The position numbers and the translations under genes were made by a program. A stretch of DNA of 64,000 bases from Alopecurus myosuroides (Eukaryota > Streptophyta > Magnoliopsida > Poales > Poaceae), in NCBI GenBank assembly GCA_028641055.1, contig CM054060.1, positions 242,014,833 through 242,078,832 of the forward strand, written 5' to 3'. This document shows, in pieces, positions 10,374 to 22,912 of this stretch (position 1 is its first letter; each line of letters starts with the position of its first letter). The notes below the pieces were generated by a model. It had not been told where the DNA came from. It did not search any database and saw only the letters and a list, made by a program, of their open reading frames with translations.

Positions 10374-11654
10374 TTACCCTCTGTTTGGATGTAAGAAAAA
10401 TAGGTTGGAATTGGAAATTTAGAATTGCCCAGCCTAATTCTGCTGTTTGGGGTGGTACAGGAATTAGGCTTGGAAATTTTACTCCAATTCCACGGAAGCC
10501 ACCCGCGCACGTCTGCGCCTCACCAAACTTTTCCGAGCTGATGAGCGGAATCGCTCGGAAAAAACGAGCCCCTGCCCCGCGTACCTGTTCATGACCGAGA
10601 CAGAGGAGAGGTTCCTCGACGCGCGAGTCGCGTCTCCGCCGCTCGGAAGGAACCGGCGTTGCCGCCGCCGGTGAGTGTCCCTCCCTCTGCGCCCTCTCCC
10701 ATCAGGCCCCCAGTCCTCTTCTTCCCGTCCGTTCCTTCCCTCTTCTCTCTCTGATTCACCTCCATGGGGCCACCCACTCTCGTGAGGAAATCCAACCATA
10801 GATGCTAGATGTGGTGAGAACGATGGTGGCAGGGAACGACAACGGGAGTGACACCATGCCCTCCCGCATGGAGCTCGATTCTGTGTCATTCCCAGCTCTG
10901 CCGTTCCCTTCAATTTTGGTACAGGAATCGGCACTCCCTGCTCTGCTGTTCCCTGTAACTTCTCAGATGCAGTCCAAAAAATTATCCCCAAATTGTATTG
11001 AGGGGCAGATGTATTGAGGGTGGAAGTTCCAATCCAGTCCACCGGCGGGGCAGCGGCGAAAGCGGTTGTCGTCCTTCAGCTGCATCGGAGATGGAATCAC
11101 GTTTTTGCTATTGGAGCTTCACAACCTGTTCGCAAGTTATTTTTCTTAGTACCTCTCTTTGTTTCTTGTTCCTTACACTTGCCGGTTGGATTCTTTATAA
11201 AAAGAAAACGCTGGAGTACATTGTTACGTTGGAGTCAATGGTGTAGCTTTGGAGTTAGTCTTCTTCCTAGGACCTGACAATGATATCCACCGGGTTGGGA
11301 AAAAACCTGGGATATACGAGGGATTCAATGTACAAACTGAAAACACATGGTGCCATATATGTATGCAAAGAAGTATTTTGAAATATTATATAATAAACAT
11401 TTAAACATAAAAAACTATTTTTATACATGTAGACGAATTTATATTGTCCAAACTAAAAAGAACATCGAATTCCATGATTTGCACGTCCAAACAGGAATTG
11501 TAATTGGGTGCTATCCATTGATTCTAACATTAAATAACATACACAACCAAACAACAGAATTGGAATTAGAGCCCATTTCCTTTCCATCTTGGATTTGGAA
11601 TTCCCACACCAATTCAATTCCAAGCAGTTTTTCCTACGTCCAAACACAGCATTA
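10374..11654. mobile_element. Non-autonomous PIF/Harbinger-like DNA transposon
   Basis: The element (10377-11651, 1275 bp) is flanked by TTA at 10374-10376 and 11652-11654, the target duplication of this superfamily. The terminal inverted repeats match at 14 of the first 19 positions (CTGTTTGGATGTAAG against the complement of the right end, CTGTGTTTGGACGTAGG) and similarity continues over about 38 bp (TTGGAATTG). No transposase ORF is present. The interior has a GC-rich island (10480-10900) that may be captured sequence. The right flank is the gag-protease relic. The left flank is unresolved. Confidence 0.75.
10480..10900. other. GC-rich island inside the PIF/Harbinger-like element
   Basis: This block is much richer in GC than both ends of the transposon. 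It contains an exon-like GC-rich stretch ending in CCGCCGCCGGTGAGTG (near 10660-10677), whose GGTGAGT resembles a plant 5' splice site. Gene-fragment capture is one reading, but I cannot name a source gene. Confidence 0.35.
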
Positions 11655-12017
11655 GATTTTTGTGATTTTTGGACTTTCCAAAAATCATGGATCTTACATT
11701 TCCATTGATGGTGGCACGAGTTTGGAAGAGATTGCAACGTTGGGCATGTTCATCTTGAGTAGAGCTGGTAAGGACTCTTGTCACCACTAACGCTGGATTC
11801 TTGTCCTCGTCATTGTGCACGTCCAAGGAATTAAGATCAATTTGGTGCAAGGCATAGTATTCGCCTTTACTCATGGAGTCATGTTCACCATCTTGGTTGA
11901 CAATCATGATCATCTTGTTGGAACACTCGAAGGACTAGTGTCCACTTCCGCCACATTTGAAGCAAGTAATTATTCTTGACTTGACTTGAGAAGTATTAGA
12001 GGTGGTGGTAGGGGGTG
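11652..12017 (-). pseudogene. Gypsy zinc knuckle and protease start (relic 1, left half)
   Basis: Minus-strand translation gives a CFKCGGSGH-SFEC zinc knuckle (Lys replaced by a stop, near 11930-11960) and then the spacer NQDGEHDSMS...NPALVVTRVLTSS typical of this gag-protease junction. It is homologous to 31577-31990. The protease active-site part is lost next to the PIF/Harbinger-like element at 11651. The upstream gag half lies at 22908-23663, across the inserted 10.9-kb element. The last five bases (12013-12017, gggtg) are the target duplication. Confidence 0.8.
12013..12017. repeat. Target-site duplication gggtg (left)
   Basis: Identical to 22908-22912. The two copies bracket the complete element at 12018-22907 and prove a single insertion event. 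Confidence 0.93.
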
Positions 12018-15000
12018 TGTAACACCCCAACTTTTGATACATTAGGGTGTGTGGTGTGTGTTCATCTCATACATGCATGAAACAAAAATTTAAATCATGT
12101 TTGAACCCATTTAAACTATGAAATTAAATGGTTTGAGAAAATCCCACAAAAAGTACTTTAAATGGTTTCCAAAATTTTGTATTGAAAAATATTTCAATTA
12201 CACCAAAGTAACACATGGTGTTGTTGGAAATTTCACAAGCTTTCCAAAAAGTATTTTTGCCAATTTTTCTGGTTTGAAAAAGGTCCTCAAAACAATGTTT
12301 TATGTCCTGTTTTAAAAGAGAAAAGGGCTAGTTTGTAAAATCCAGAGAGTCTAGGGGGTTTTTGCAAGTTCCCTTTTCTTTTTGCTTTCTTCCACCTTGG
12401 GACAGAATGCAAGCAGCAACCTGCTGCGTGGCCGCCGTCTAGACCTCCTCGTCACCTCTCGCCTCTCTGCTGGGGATAGAAGATAAGGGATGTGAAGCCC
12501 TGCTGTCTCCTCCTCTACGTACTCCCCAACCTCCAGTGCTCCCTCTCTCTGTATTTCCTTTTCCGGCCGAAACCGTAGCTCGACGGGCCTCCGCCGTGCG
12601 CCGCAGTTCCGGTCGCCCCCGAGCTCCGTTGAGCTTCCCCGTCGCTTCTCCATCCTCTTCTCCGCCTTTCCACTAAGCTATGCGAGCAGGGACAGCAACA
12701 AACCGCGGGATCGAGCCCATCTTCCCCGCCTCCGGCCGGTGAGCCTCCGCCGATTCCGGCGTGTGCGCCGCTCCTCCGGCCCCTCTGATCGCACAAAAAG
12801 CTTCCCTGTGATCTACCGCACCTCCAGGTGCTCTCCCCTTCCTCCCTCCTTCTCTGGTTAGTCGTTCCGCCGAGCACCTCCGGCCGCCGCCGCGGTTTGT
12901 GCTCGCCGGAGTAACTCCGGCGACCATCCGGCCAGCCGGCGCCATCCCTAGGTCCCCCTCCACCTTCTCAAGCTCATGGTAAAGTTAAATTTCTGTTTTA
13001 CACATGAATTCGTTCGAATTCGATCGATTCCTTGCTCACAGAGAACATCCTCTCTGTGTGATGTCACAGTGAGGTCACAGTGACCTCATAATTCCTGTTT
13101 TTTTTTATTTCCAGAAAAATGAATAAAATTGAATGATTAATATCTTCCAAAATTTTAATCAGAAAAATAAAATGAAAACATAGAAATGTTCATAAAAATG
13201 TACTCTACCCAAAAATGTCACTTTCATAAATGTTTGACACACTTCATTTTTGGCCTTTATTTAATGCTGTTTAATAATTTAAAAATAGAAAAATAAGTTT
13301 TTATTCACTAAAATTAGAAAAATAAAAGTTATATATCAAATTGCTCAAAATGACAATTGCAACCTGTTTATGATGTTTTCAACCTCATTTGAGCTTTTAA
13401 AATGGTACCTACTTTCAGAACCGTCCGAATTGCCCCACCGGGGTCTATTTCGGGCAAATTCCAGTAAAATTGCATAACTGACATATGAACCCTAGCAACC
13501 CAACGATCATGCTTAGGGCTTTATTTCAGTGCATTAATTTTCTCATGCATACATATTGCGCATTGCATCGATGCCAGGATTGATTGTTGTTCTTCTTTTC
13601 GGTGTTGTTTCCCCCTCGGTAGAATTCGACCCCGAAGTGAAGGCCAGCAGTCCAATGACGAATACTTGATCCTAACCGACAAGTCAAGCACTTATCCCTG
13701 AAGACTTTATCTGGTTTTCTTATAACCAAGGCAAGCATAACCTCTTATCTGCTCATATATGATTTCAACGAGTTTTGAATCTCGTACTTTGCATTCGATT
13801 CCAAAGTATTTGATGCTAGTAGACATAGTTCACCTATATGCTGCATTGCCTCAATATCCTGATCCACTGCTCCTAGCTGCCATAGAATTGCTTGTGCGCA
13901 TCGCCAGAGCCTCATATCTGCTTCGCTTAAATCATACATGTTTTTTTACCTCTGCTCCATCCGGTTGATGAATCAGAGCTGCGATAATCTAGTATGATAT
14001 GATGACGTGGTGAGATGAGCATTGTGTGGTTAACCTGACTAAGGCGAGGACGGGAGGCCACTTGGGAAGTGGTTCTTTGTCCTGTACTTGCCAACCCTAG
14101 GATTAAGGTCTCGCCGCGGAAACCAAGACTGAGCGTGCAACCACACGCGCGAGCCGATGAACCTCGCTCGACTAACTAACTTGTTTTGCTCTATCCGTGA
14201 GTCACGTAGTTTGGGAGTTCCATCTGCGTGTGAGTCAAAAACCTTTTGGAGGTGTTTAGGGCGTGACCGGGACAAGTGATGGACGTACACGGATCTTGTT
14301 CCCGACTCACAGAACAGGTGCCGTCAGGAGGTGGCCAACTCCCTGTTGACGGGGTGGCCCTGTTTGGGTTGACTCATGGATAGGGTCGAGCAAGGTAAAG
14401 GTCGGAGCCATCCACCCTCTGCCGCGCTCCATGGAAGAGCGTACATGTGGCGCTAAGAGTCGGAGGGTACGTGTGGGTAAAGTGTACCACCCTGCAGGGA
14501 TAAATCTTTCGGAAAGCCGTGTCCACGGTTATGGACGACTTGGTGAAAGTCACGAGGTCATAGATAACTTGAAAGTGGCGTAAAAGATGTTGGCAATGAA
14601 TGAAGGGTGCCTCCCCGGAGATGCCGGAAGGGGTGATCCTTGTAGCATGTGAGGTGCTGGAAAATGATGTTGGTGGATGAAAAGATGATGATCTCAGTAG
14701 TTGAGTAGCTTTCTCATCTGTTTTGAAAACATTCTATGAGACGTGCTATTCCTTCCTCAATTTGAAAAACAAAGATTGCTTTACGCAAAAAAGCCTTCAT
14801 AAAACCTTTCTGAAGTTAGCAGATATATAATAGGTTAATTAAGTCTTGTTGAGTACCTCCCGTACTCAGGTTTGCTTAATTTTGGTTCAGGTGGAGTTCG
14901 TCACTTCAGTGATGGTTCAACGTGGACATCGACGAGTAGTTTGGGGTTCCCAGGTAGCAGCCTGGAATCTATGGGCTGGGACGTCGCCTTATGTTGCGGC

Positions 15001-15572
15001 CTCTTAGGCCTTTTTGGTTCTTGTTGATTAGCAACATAACTTGCCTTCCGTTGTCTGATGTAATGATGGGTCATGTGACCTCTGCTTGTAAGCTATACTC
15101 TAGTAACATCTGTTTAATACAAGTTTCATGTCTAGAGTGTTGCTTTGACCGGTTGTTGGTTTCGAGCTCATTGTTATACAGTTTTGGCTATGCCTGCATA
15201 GTTGTCGCAGTCGAGGGGTTGTGGAGCCGATGATCCATGTCCGAGCCCGCCTGTCGATGTGATCGGCCTGGGGCGAGGTAACCCCAGTAACCCTCGATTG
15301 TTGTTGCACTTTCTGGACACATAGCATCTCTGTATAGCTTTGGTCCCGTTTCCTTCAGTTTCATTCGATTCATGGACGCTTTGATATGCATAGTTGGTTA
15401 TGACTAGCATGGATACAAGGAGTAGTAGACTGGGGATCCGGACTACGTGCCGATGAATCCAGTCTGCCTGCCGTTGTTTGTTGCGGCCGGGGCTGGTAAC
15501 CCTGAAGCCCTTGTGAGTCCATGTCTAGGAGCACATAACAGTATGTATATCTCTGGGTCCGGGGTCGTGACA
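12018..15572 (+). repeat. 5' LTR of the 10.9-kb Tekay-like element
   Basis: Runs from TGTAACACCCC to GTCGTGACA. A GC-rich block (about 12400-12980) sits in AT-rich sequence and ends CCCTAG|GT at 12951/12952. The rest is non-coding. Short ORFs in it are not supported as genes. Confidence 0.93.
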
Positions 15573-15577
15573 AGTCA

Positions 15578-15589
15578 TGGTATCAGAGC
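15578..15589 (+). other. Primer-binding site (initiator Met tRNA type)
   Basis: TGGTATCAGAGC lies five bases after the LTR. It is complementary to the 3' end of plant initiator methionine tRNA and starts minus-strand synthesis. Confidence 0.92.
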
Positions 15590-18500
15590 AGGACTGCCTG
15601 TAGGAAAACCTTACTGCTTGGTCGATGTTGAGTCTAGTGTTTGTGAAAACTACTTTGAAACTTCAAATGATTGTGAAAACCCTTCTTAGGATTCTTTTTA
15701 CTCCTTATCTGGTATCGCTCTAACTCTGGGTCATCTTACCTGTTTTGATTTGAAAAGGTTTTGCTATCTCTTCTAGTCATTCAAAACCTAGGAGCCTTCT
15801 TTGGCAATGACGTTTTTACCCCAGTTGACCTAATGCTAAAGTTCCTAGAGTTGTGTGTGTCCCATGTTCCGTTATCTCTCGTTTCAAATGGGAGATTTCC
15901 TTTCCATCCTAATACCTCAGAGTTGTGTGGATTCCATATTCTTATATGTTTCAAAGTTCTAAATCCTGAACCTCGAAATCTGCTTTCCATCTCGAATGTA
16001 TCCGTTATCTCCTGTTCAAATCCTTTCGGAGTTATGTTTGTTTTCTGAAAGATACTTCGTGATTGCTATCCGTAGTGTTCTCGTGGCACTAAGATAGTAG
16101 TTACTCCTTTCTCAATATTTTCAACCTTGGACTTGAACCGAAGGTCCCGGAATGTGCTGAATTGCGGTGGGTTGAATCGTGTGGTTTCATAACCATGTGA
16201 TGCTCACTATATCAGTACAGGATGCTGACCTTTAACCCAAGTTCTGTTTCTTTGAATCCTGAGGAATTTGTTTTACCTCGGGGTGGTTAGGAAATTCCAA
16301 CTCTCATAGCCGTAGGCTTTCCTGTGGAACCAAAAAGGGATCATAGCAAGAATGTTCTTATGATTCCCCTATCTTTGTTATTGACTCTGCTATACCTCTC
16401 TCTTTTGCATGGGTTCTACACATGAGTATTACCCCGTGCATCCAACGTGATCTCAGGATTTTCCAGAGCACGTTCCTACTCTTCAGTTGCTTTCCGAACT
16501 CCGTCCGTTGTTTGGAAACCAAGTAGCTTAGTGTGTTGGATTGATCCAATGCATGTGCTCTTGTTTTCTGTCAAACATTCCACCTTGGAATGTCAGGAGA
16601 AACAAACTCCAGTACCTCGTTCATCTCCAGGACCAGGTCAAAGTTTTGTAATCCACAGATTAAAGAAGTTTAATTAGCTTCTGTTCTGTTCCACCTTCAA
16701 GTATCACACTCTTATATATCAAGAGGTTGTGTTAAGTTTCATGGCCTTATTGATGAAGTGATGCTCTTACCGTATTCACTCCCCCTTCCTCCAAGCTTGA
16801 ATGCTTGAAAATGATGGGTATGTGTATTGACATGTGAATCAGATATTCCTAGAAAATTGTATTGCTTTGAAAAGTCTAAGAAACATCTGTATCCTTCTTA
16901 GCACTACTGGTCACCCAGCCTCTGTTTGAAGTTGACCGAGTCACCAGATCCGTTCAATCCGGTGCACACTTTTGGTCAGAGAGATAGGTTCGTACCAAAG
17001 CTCTCAAGACCATATCAATTGCTTTGAAGAGCAAACCTCCCTTCCAAATTCCGAGACATAACGGTAGATTGTGATATTCTGGTTGTCTTTCTAAAAGTAT
17101 CACCAGGTTGTTACCTGACCGTAATGTCTAAGCAAGGGGTAGTTTGAACTACTCCTTTCTCCAAGGAACCCTGCTGGATATCCTGGACTAGTTGGTTGAG
17201 CTTAATCACTAACTTGGAGAGTTGAAAGACAAAAGCTCCGCCTAACTTGATCCTTCGTTAAGAGATGTCTAGTCTCCTCTGTGTTGAAGCATGATAGTAT
17301 CTCTTCTTCGTAAATGCTATCACTCTACCTCTTGATTTGATTCGGGCTATTGTCAAATAGAGAAAAGATCCAAGGACTGTCTTGATGGTGTTTTCACTCT
17401 TGGTGTTTTACTCGAGTACACCTTCATGTCCTTTGGTATGACCAATATTCTGCCATCATATGAAACCCCTCTTCTTGGAGTGTTTTGATAAGCGTGTTGT
17501 CGAGCCCATCGACAACATCCCTATTTTCTCCAAGTTTCAAGAGGTTCATGTTGAACGCTTGGCACTAATGTTGGAAACTTTTGAGAACCATCTTTGTGTT
17601 ATCACGAAGTTGTGCTCTCGATGTTCGAAGTGACTTACTCCGGTCCATGTGCTCCTGGTGAAAGCTGCCGCCGTGGATCCGAGTAGAGTTTTCTTGTCTC
17701 CCTCGGGAATAATCCCAGTCGGTCATGCATGTGTTGAGTATTCTTGAGATGGTTGGTTGTTACCTCCATTCACTTAAAGAAGTTTGCATCCACGCTAAGC
17801 CACTGGCTGATTTTCCTTGAGAGAAGAAGTCCAAGATCTTGGTGATCTCTGTTATCATCTTCCCAACAAGGACTCCGATGTGTTTTGTTGCAAGTAATTC
17901 ACGTAGGTGCAACCGTCTTTCGCAAGTTGCTAATACATGAGTTCTGCAGTCTCGCTCATCTTCTTGAGCGTGGCATCGTAGTCTATATCTTGAGAATCCA
18001 GTAGATATATCTCGTTGATAACCGGTGCAACCTCTTTGCTCAAACATACCGAGTCTGAGTTATCAACCCACTAACCAGAGCTGAATCTCAAGCAGCAACG
18101 ATGGTTGGTGTTTCCTCAAGAGTATTGAATTAGGTCCATTTGTAAATCCGGCATGGTTGATGTTGTGGTTGACACAATTAGCCGGAAGGCCTAATGTCAT
18201 ATCTCTTTGAATCCATAAGAACAACCACTCTCCGTGAGAATTCTTGTGGCTCGTTCTCAACAAGTTTTCCTCCCCGATCTTCCAAACCGGAGTTTTACTT
18301 TCACTTGATGACCTATAGAAGGCTTGTCGTGAGCCTGCTATCGGTATCTAGAACATCCAGGATAACCTGGAAGTTGATTTTTTACAATGTCTCTTTGTCA
18401 ATCCTCGAAACGTTTGTTCCGGTGGAAACAAGTTCATCATGAGACCATCTCGGGGTATTTTGTAACCGCCTTTGCTCAGTTCCCTTTCTCAAGTTGTTTG

Positions 18501-19315
18501 TACTTGAAGTTCTGTTCATCTCACACATTGTGTGAATTTGTCAGTCACTCCAGCCGTGGGATCTTAACTATGTGGTACATGTATTGCTACGTCCAAACCA
18601 CAATAGGAAAGAGATTCCCTATTTTCTTCCGGTGTTCCAATCCCCGTTGGTTATTCATCCTTATGGTGTAACCAAGAGTTCCTCCTTAATTACGGTGCTC
18701 CAACTTCTTTTGGTTACTCATCTTTTGCCATGAAGTAACATCCCCATCCTTGACAAGGATCTCAAGAAAGTTGTTATGGAAATGGTTGAAAGTTCCTTTA
18801 CCTTCCGTGTTCATTCCGAAGAGTGAACATGATCTTGTATCAATTTCTCTCCGACTCACGATTACAGTGTTTTCTCGTGATGTCCCTCGTCTTCGGATAT
18901 TATGTCGTGGTATCCAAGACCATCCTTTTCATCTTGGTTTTTTGTTTGAAGAAACCTCGACGTCATAAGTTGTCGAACCTTTCTTTTCCAAAAGGATTTA
19001 AAGTCTTGTGCAAATCTCATATTCTAAATCCTTTCAAGACCAATCGTCCATAAACTTGAAACCATCTTCTTTTCCCTCCGTTATCTTGATGTGTTTCATG
19101 TGTGTTAACTCAAAATTTATTTATGAACATCCTGTCATGAGTTACCCATGGGATACTCGATCTTCGTAAAGATCATTTCCTAAGAGTTTCCCTCTCACCT
19201 AAGGTGTAGCCGCTGGAGATCTTCGCAAGTGCTACGGGTCAACCTCTTCAAGAAGAGAACCGTAAGGTTCAAGAAGATCGTTCAAAACCGGTGTTCCTTC
19301 TTTCTTCTCCTTCGG
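15590..19315 (+). pseudogene. Decayed Tekay-type pol region
   Basis: No frame exceeds about 95 codons, but relics of the polyprotein appear in the correct order. They include EYTFMSFGMTN of reverse transcriptase (17414-17446), a PIDN segment (near 17505-17516, other frame) where the FIDD catalytic motif should be, ELNLKQQRWL of RNase H (18078-18107), and CKSGMVDVVVDTISRKA (about 18140-18190) at the position of the [14 protein letters not shown] block. Frames change repeatedly and stops are common. Both catalytic Asp context and frame are lost, so no enzyme can be made. I cannot place gag or integrase with confidence. Confidence 0.75.
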
Positions 19316-19352
19316 GAATCTCGGGACGAGATTCTTGTAAGGGGGGTAGATT
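19316..19352 (+). promoter_or_regulatory. Hairpin plus polypurine tract, 10.9-kb element
   Basis: GAATCTCG (19316-19323), loop GGA, CGAGATTC (19327-19334), then AAGGGGGG from 19339 up to the LTR at 19353. The hairpin is intact although the coding region around it has decayed. Confidence 0.85.
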
Positions 19353-22300
19353 TGTAACACCCCAACTTTTGATACATTAGGGTGTGTGGTGTGTGTTCAT
19401 CTCATACATGCATGAAACAAAAATTTAAATCATGTTTGAACCAATTTAAACTATGAAATTAAATGGTTTGAGAAAATCCCACAAAAAGTACTTTAAATGG
19501 TTTCCAAAATTTTGTATTGAAAAATATTTCAATTACACCAAAGTAACACATGGTGTTGTTGGAAATTTCACAAGCTTTCCAAAAAGTATTTTTGCCAATT
19601 TTTCTGGTTTGAAAAAGGTCCTCAAAACAATGTTTTATGTCCTGTTTTAAAAGAGAAAAGGGCTAGTTTGTAAAATCCAGAGAGTCTAGGGGGTTTTCGC
19701 AAGTTCCCTTTTCTTTTTGCTTTCTTCCACCTTGGGACAGAATGCAAGCAGCAACCTGCTGCGTGGCCGCCGTCTAGACCTCCTCGTCACCTCTCGCCTC
19801 TCTGCTGGGGATAGAAGATAAGGGATGTGAAGCCCTGCTGTCTCCTCCTCTACGTACTCCCCAACCTCCAGTGCTCCCTCTCTCTGTATTTCCTTTTCCG
19901 GCCGAAACCGTAGCTCGACGGGCCTCCGCCGTGCGCCGCAGTTCCGGTCGCCCCCGAGCTCCGTTGAGCTTCCCCGTCGCTTCTCCATCCTCTTCTCCGC
20001 CTTTCCACTAAGCTATGCGAGCAAGGACAGCAACAAACCGCGGGATCGAGCCCATCTTCCCCGCCTCCGGCCGGTGAGCCTCCGCCGATTCCGGCGTGTG
20101 CGCCGCTCCTCCGGCCCCTCTGATCGCACAAAAAGCTTCCCTGTGATCTACCGCACCTCCAGGTGATCTCCCCTTCCTCCCTCCTTCTCTGGTTAGTCGT
20201 TCCGCCGAGCACCTCCGGCCGCCGCCGCGGTTTGTGCTCGCCGGAGTAACTCCGGCGACCATCCGGCCAGCCGGCGCCATCCCTAGGTCCCCCTCCACCT
20301 TCTCAAGCTCATGGTAAAGTTTAATTTCTGTTTTACACATGAATTCGTTCGAATTCGATCGATTCCTTTCTCACAGAGAACATCCTCTCTGTGTGATGTC
20401 ACAGTGAGGTCACAGTGACCTCATAATTCCTGTTTTTTTTTATTTCCAGAAAAATGAATAAAATTGAATGATTAATATCTTCCAAAATGTTAATCAGAAA
20501 AATAAAATGAAAACATAGAAATGTTCATAAAAATGTACTCTACCCAAAAATTTCACTTTCATAAATGTTTGACACACTTCATTTTTGGCCTTTATTTAAT
20601 GATGTTTAATAATTTAAAAATAGAAAAATAAGTTTTTATTCACTAAAATTAGAAAAATAAAAGTTATATATCAAATTGCTCAAAATGAAAATTGCAACCT
20701 GTTTATGATGTTTTCAACCTCATTTGAGCTTTTAAAATGGTACCTACTTTCAGAACCGTCCGAATTGCCCCACCGAGGTCTATTTCGGGCAAATTCCAGT
20801 AAAATTGCATAACTGACATATGAACCCTAGCAACCCAACGATCATGCTTAGGGCTTTATTTCAGTGCATTAATTTTCTCATGCATACATATTGCGCATTG
20901 CATCGATGCCAGGATTGATTGTTGTTCTTCTTTTCGGTGTTGTTTCCCCCTCGGTAGAATTCGACCCCGAAGTGAAGGCCAGCAGTCCAATGACGAATAC
21001 TTGATCCTAACCGACAAGTCAAGCACTTATCCCTGAAGACTTTATCTGGTTTTCTTATAACCAAGGCAAGCATAACCTCTTATCTGCTCATATATGATTT
21101 CAACGAGTTTTGAATCTCGTACTTTGCATTCGATTCCAAAGTATTTGATGCTAGTAGACATAGTTCACCTATATGCTGCATTGCCTCAATATCCTGATCC
21201 ACTGCTCCTAGCTGCCATAGAATTGCTTGTGCGCATCGCCAGAGCCTCATATCTGCTTCGCTTAAATCATACATGTTTGTTTACCTCTGCTCCATCCGGT
21301 TGATGAATCAGAGCTGCGATAATCTAGTATGATATGATGACGTGGTGAGATGAGCATTGTGTGGTTAACCTGACTAAGGCGAGGACGGGAGGCCACTTGG
21401 GAAGTGGTTCTTTGTCCTGTACTTGCCAACCCTAGGATTAAGGTCTCGCCGCGGAAACCAAGACTGAGCGTGCAACCACACGCGCGAGCCGATGAACCTC
21501 GCTCGACTAACTAACTTGTTTTGCTCTATCCGTGAGTCACGTAGTTTGGGAGTTCCATCTGCGTGTGAGTCAAAAACCTTTTGGAGGTGTTTAGGGCGTG
21601 ACCGGGACAAGTGATGGACGTACACGGATCTTGTTCCCGACTCACAGAACAGGTGCCGTCAGGAGGTGGCCAACTCCCTGTTGACGGGGTGGCCCTGTTT
21701 GGGTTGACTTATGGATAGGGTCGAGCAAGGTAAAGGTCGGAGCCATCCACCCTCTGCCGCGCTCCATGGAAGATCGTACATGTGGCGCTAAGAGTCAGAG
21801 GGTACGTGTGGGTAAAGTGTACCACCCTGCAGGGATAAATCTTTCGGAAAGCCGTGTCCACGGTTATGGACGACTTGGTGAAAGTCACGAGGTCATAGAT
21901 AACTTGAAAGTGGCGTAAAAGATGTTGGCAATGAATGAAGGGTGCCTCCCCGGAGATGCCGGGAGGGGTGATCCTTGTAGCATGTGAGGTGCTGGAAAAT
22001 GATGTTGGTGGATGAAAAGATGATGATCTCAGTAGTTGAGTAGCTTTCTCATCTGTTTTGAAAACATTCTATGAGACGTGCTATTCCTTCCTCAATTTGA
22101 AAAACAAAGATTGCTTTACGCAAAACAGCCTTCATAAAACCTTTCTGAAGTTAGAAGATATATAATAGGTTAATTAAGTCTTGTTGAGTACCTCCCGTAC
22201 TCAGGTTTGCTTAATTTTGGTTCAGGTGGAGTTCGTCACTTCAGTGATGGTTCAACGTGGACATCGACGAGTAGTTTGGGGTTCCCAGGTAGCAGCCTGG

Positions 22301-22907
22301 AATCTATGGGCTGGGACGTCGCCTTATGTTGCGGCCTCTTAGGCCTTTTTGGTTCTTGTTGATTAGCAACATAACTTGCCTTCCGTTGTCTGATGTAATG
22401 ATGGGTCATGTGACCTCTGCTTGTAAGCTATACTCTAGTAACATCTGTTTAATACAAGTTTCATGTCTAGAGTGTTGCTTTGATCGGTTGTTGGTTTCGA
22501 GCTCATTGTTATACAGTTTTGGCTATGCCTGCATAGTTGTCGCAGTCGAGGGGTTGTGGAGCCGATGATCCATGTCCGAGCCCGCCTGTCGATGTGATCG
22601 GCATGGGGCGAGGTAACCCCAGTAACCCTCGATTGTTGTTGCACTTTCTGGACACATAGCATCTCTGTATAGCTTTGGTCCCGTTTCCTTCAGTTTCATT
22701 CGATTCATGGACGCTTTGATATGCATAGTTGGTTATGACTAGCATGGATACAAGGAGTAGTAGACTGGGGATCCGGACTACGTGCCGATGAATCCAGTCT
22801 GCCTGCCGTTGTTTGTTGCGGCCGGGGCTGGTAACCCTGAAGCCCTTGTGAGTCCATGTCTAGGAGCACATAACAGTATGTATATCTCTGGGTCCGGGGT
22901 CGTGACA
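19353..22907 (+). repeat. 3' LTR of the 10.9-kb Tekay-like element
   Basis: Exactly 7335 bp downstream of its partner and the same length. About 20 scattered substitutions and no net indel were seen on reading the two side by side. Confidence 0.93.
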
Positions 22908-22912
22908 GGGTG
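22908..22912. repeat. Target-site duplication gggtg (right)
   Basis: Matches 12013-12017. Confidence 0.93.

Larger units (their letters stand above)
9071..10376. other. Unresolved AT-rich interval with gypsy-like scraps
   Basis: No host gene is visible. 9150-9300 contains AATATAAGGGGG and a following CT-rich leader that look like part of a plus-strand LTR promoter, but no ends can be defined. 9423-9725 holds a short minus-strand gag-like ORF (separate entry). 9726-10376 is AT-rich with no coding signal and stops at the TTA duplication of the PIF/Harbinger-like element. Confidence 0.5.
12018..22907 (+). mobile_element. Complete non-autonomous Tekay-like gypsy element
   Basis: A full 10,890-bp element: 3555-bp LTR, primer-binding site, 3780-bp internal domain with decayed pol, polypurine tract, 3555-bp LTR, and perfect 5-bp target duplications. 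The two LTRs have equal length and differ at about 20 positions by eye (about 0.6%). At the commonly used grass rate of 1.3e-8 per site per year that is about 0.2 million years. It is inserted in a minus-strand gypsy gag gene. Because its polymerase is dead, recent movement must have used proteins from another element. Confidence 0.93.
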
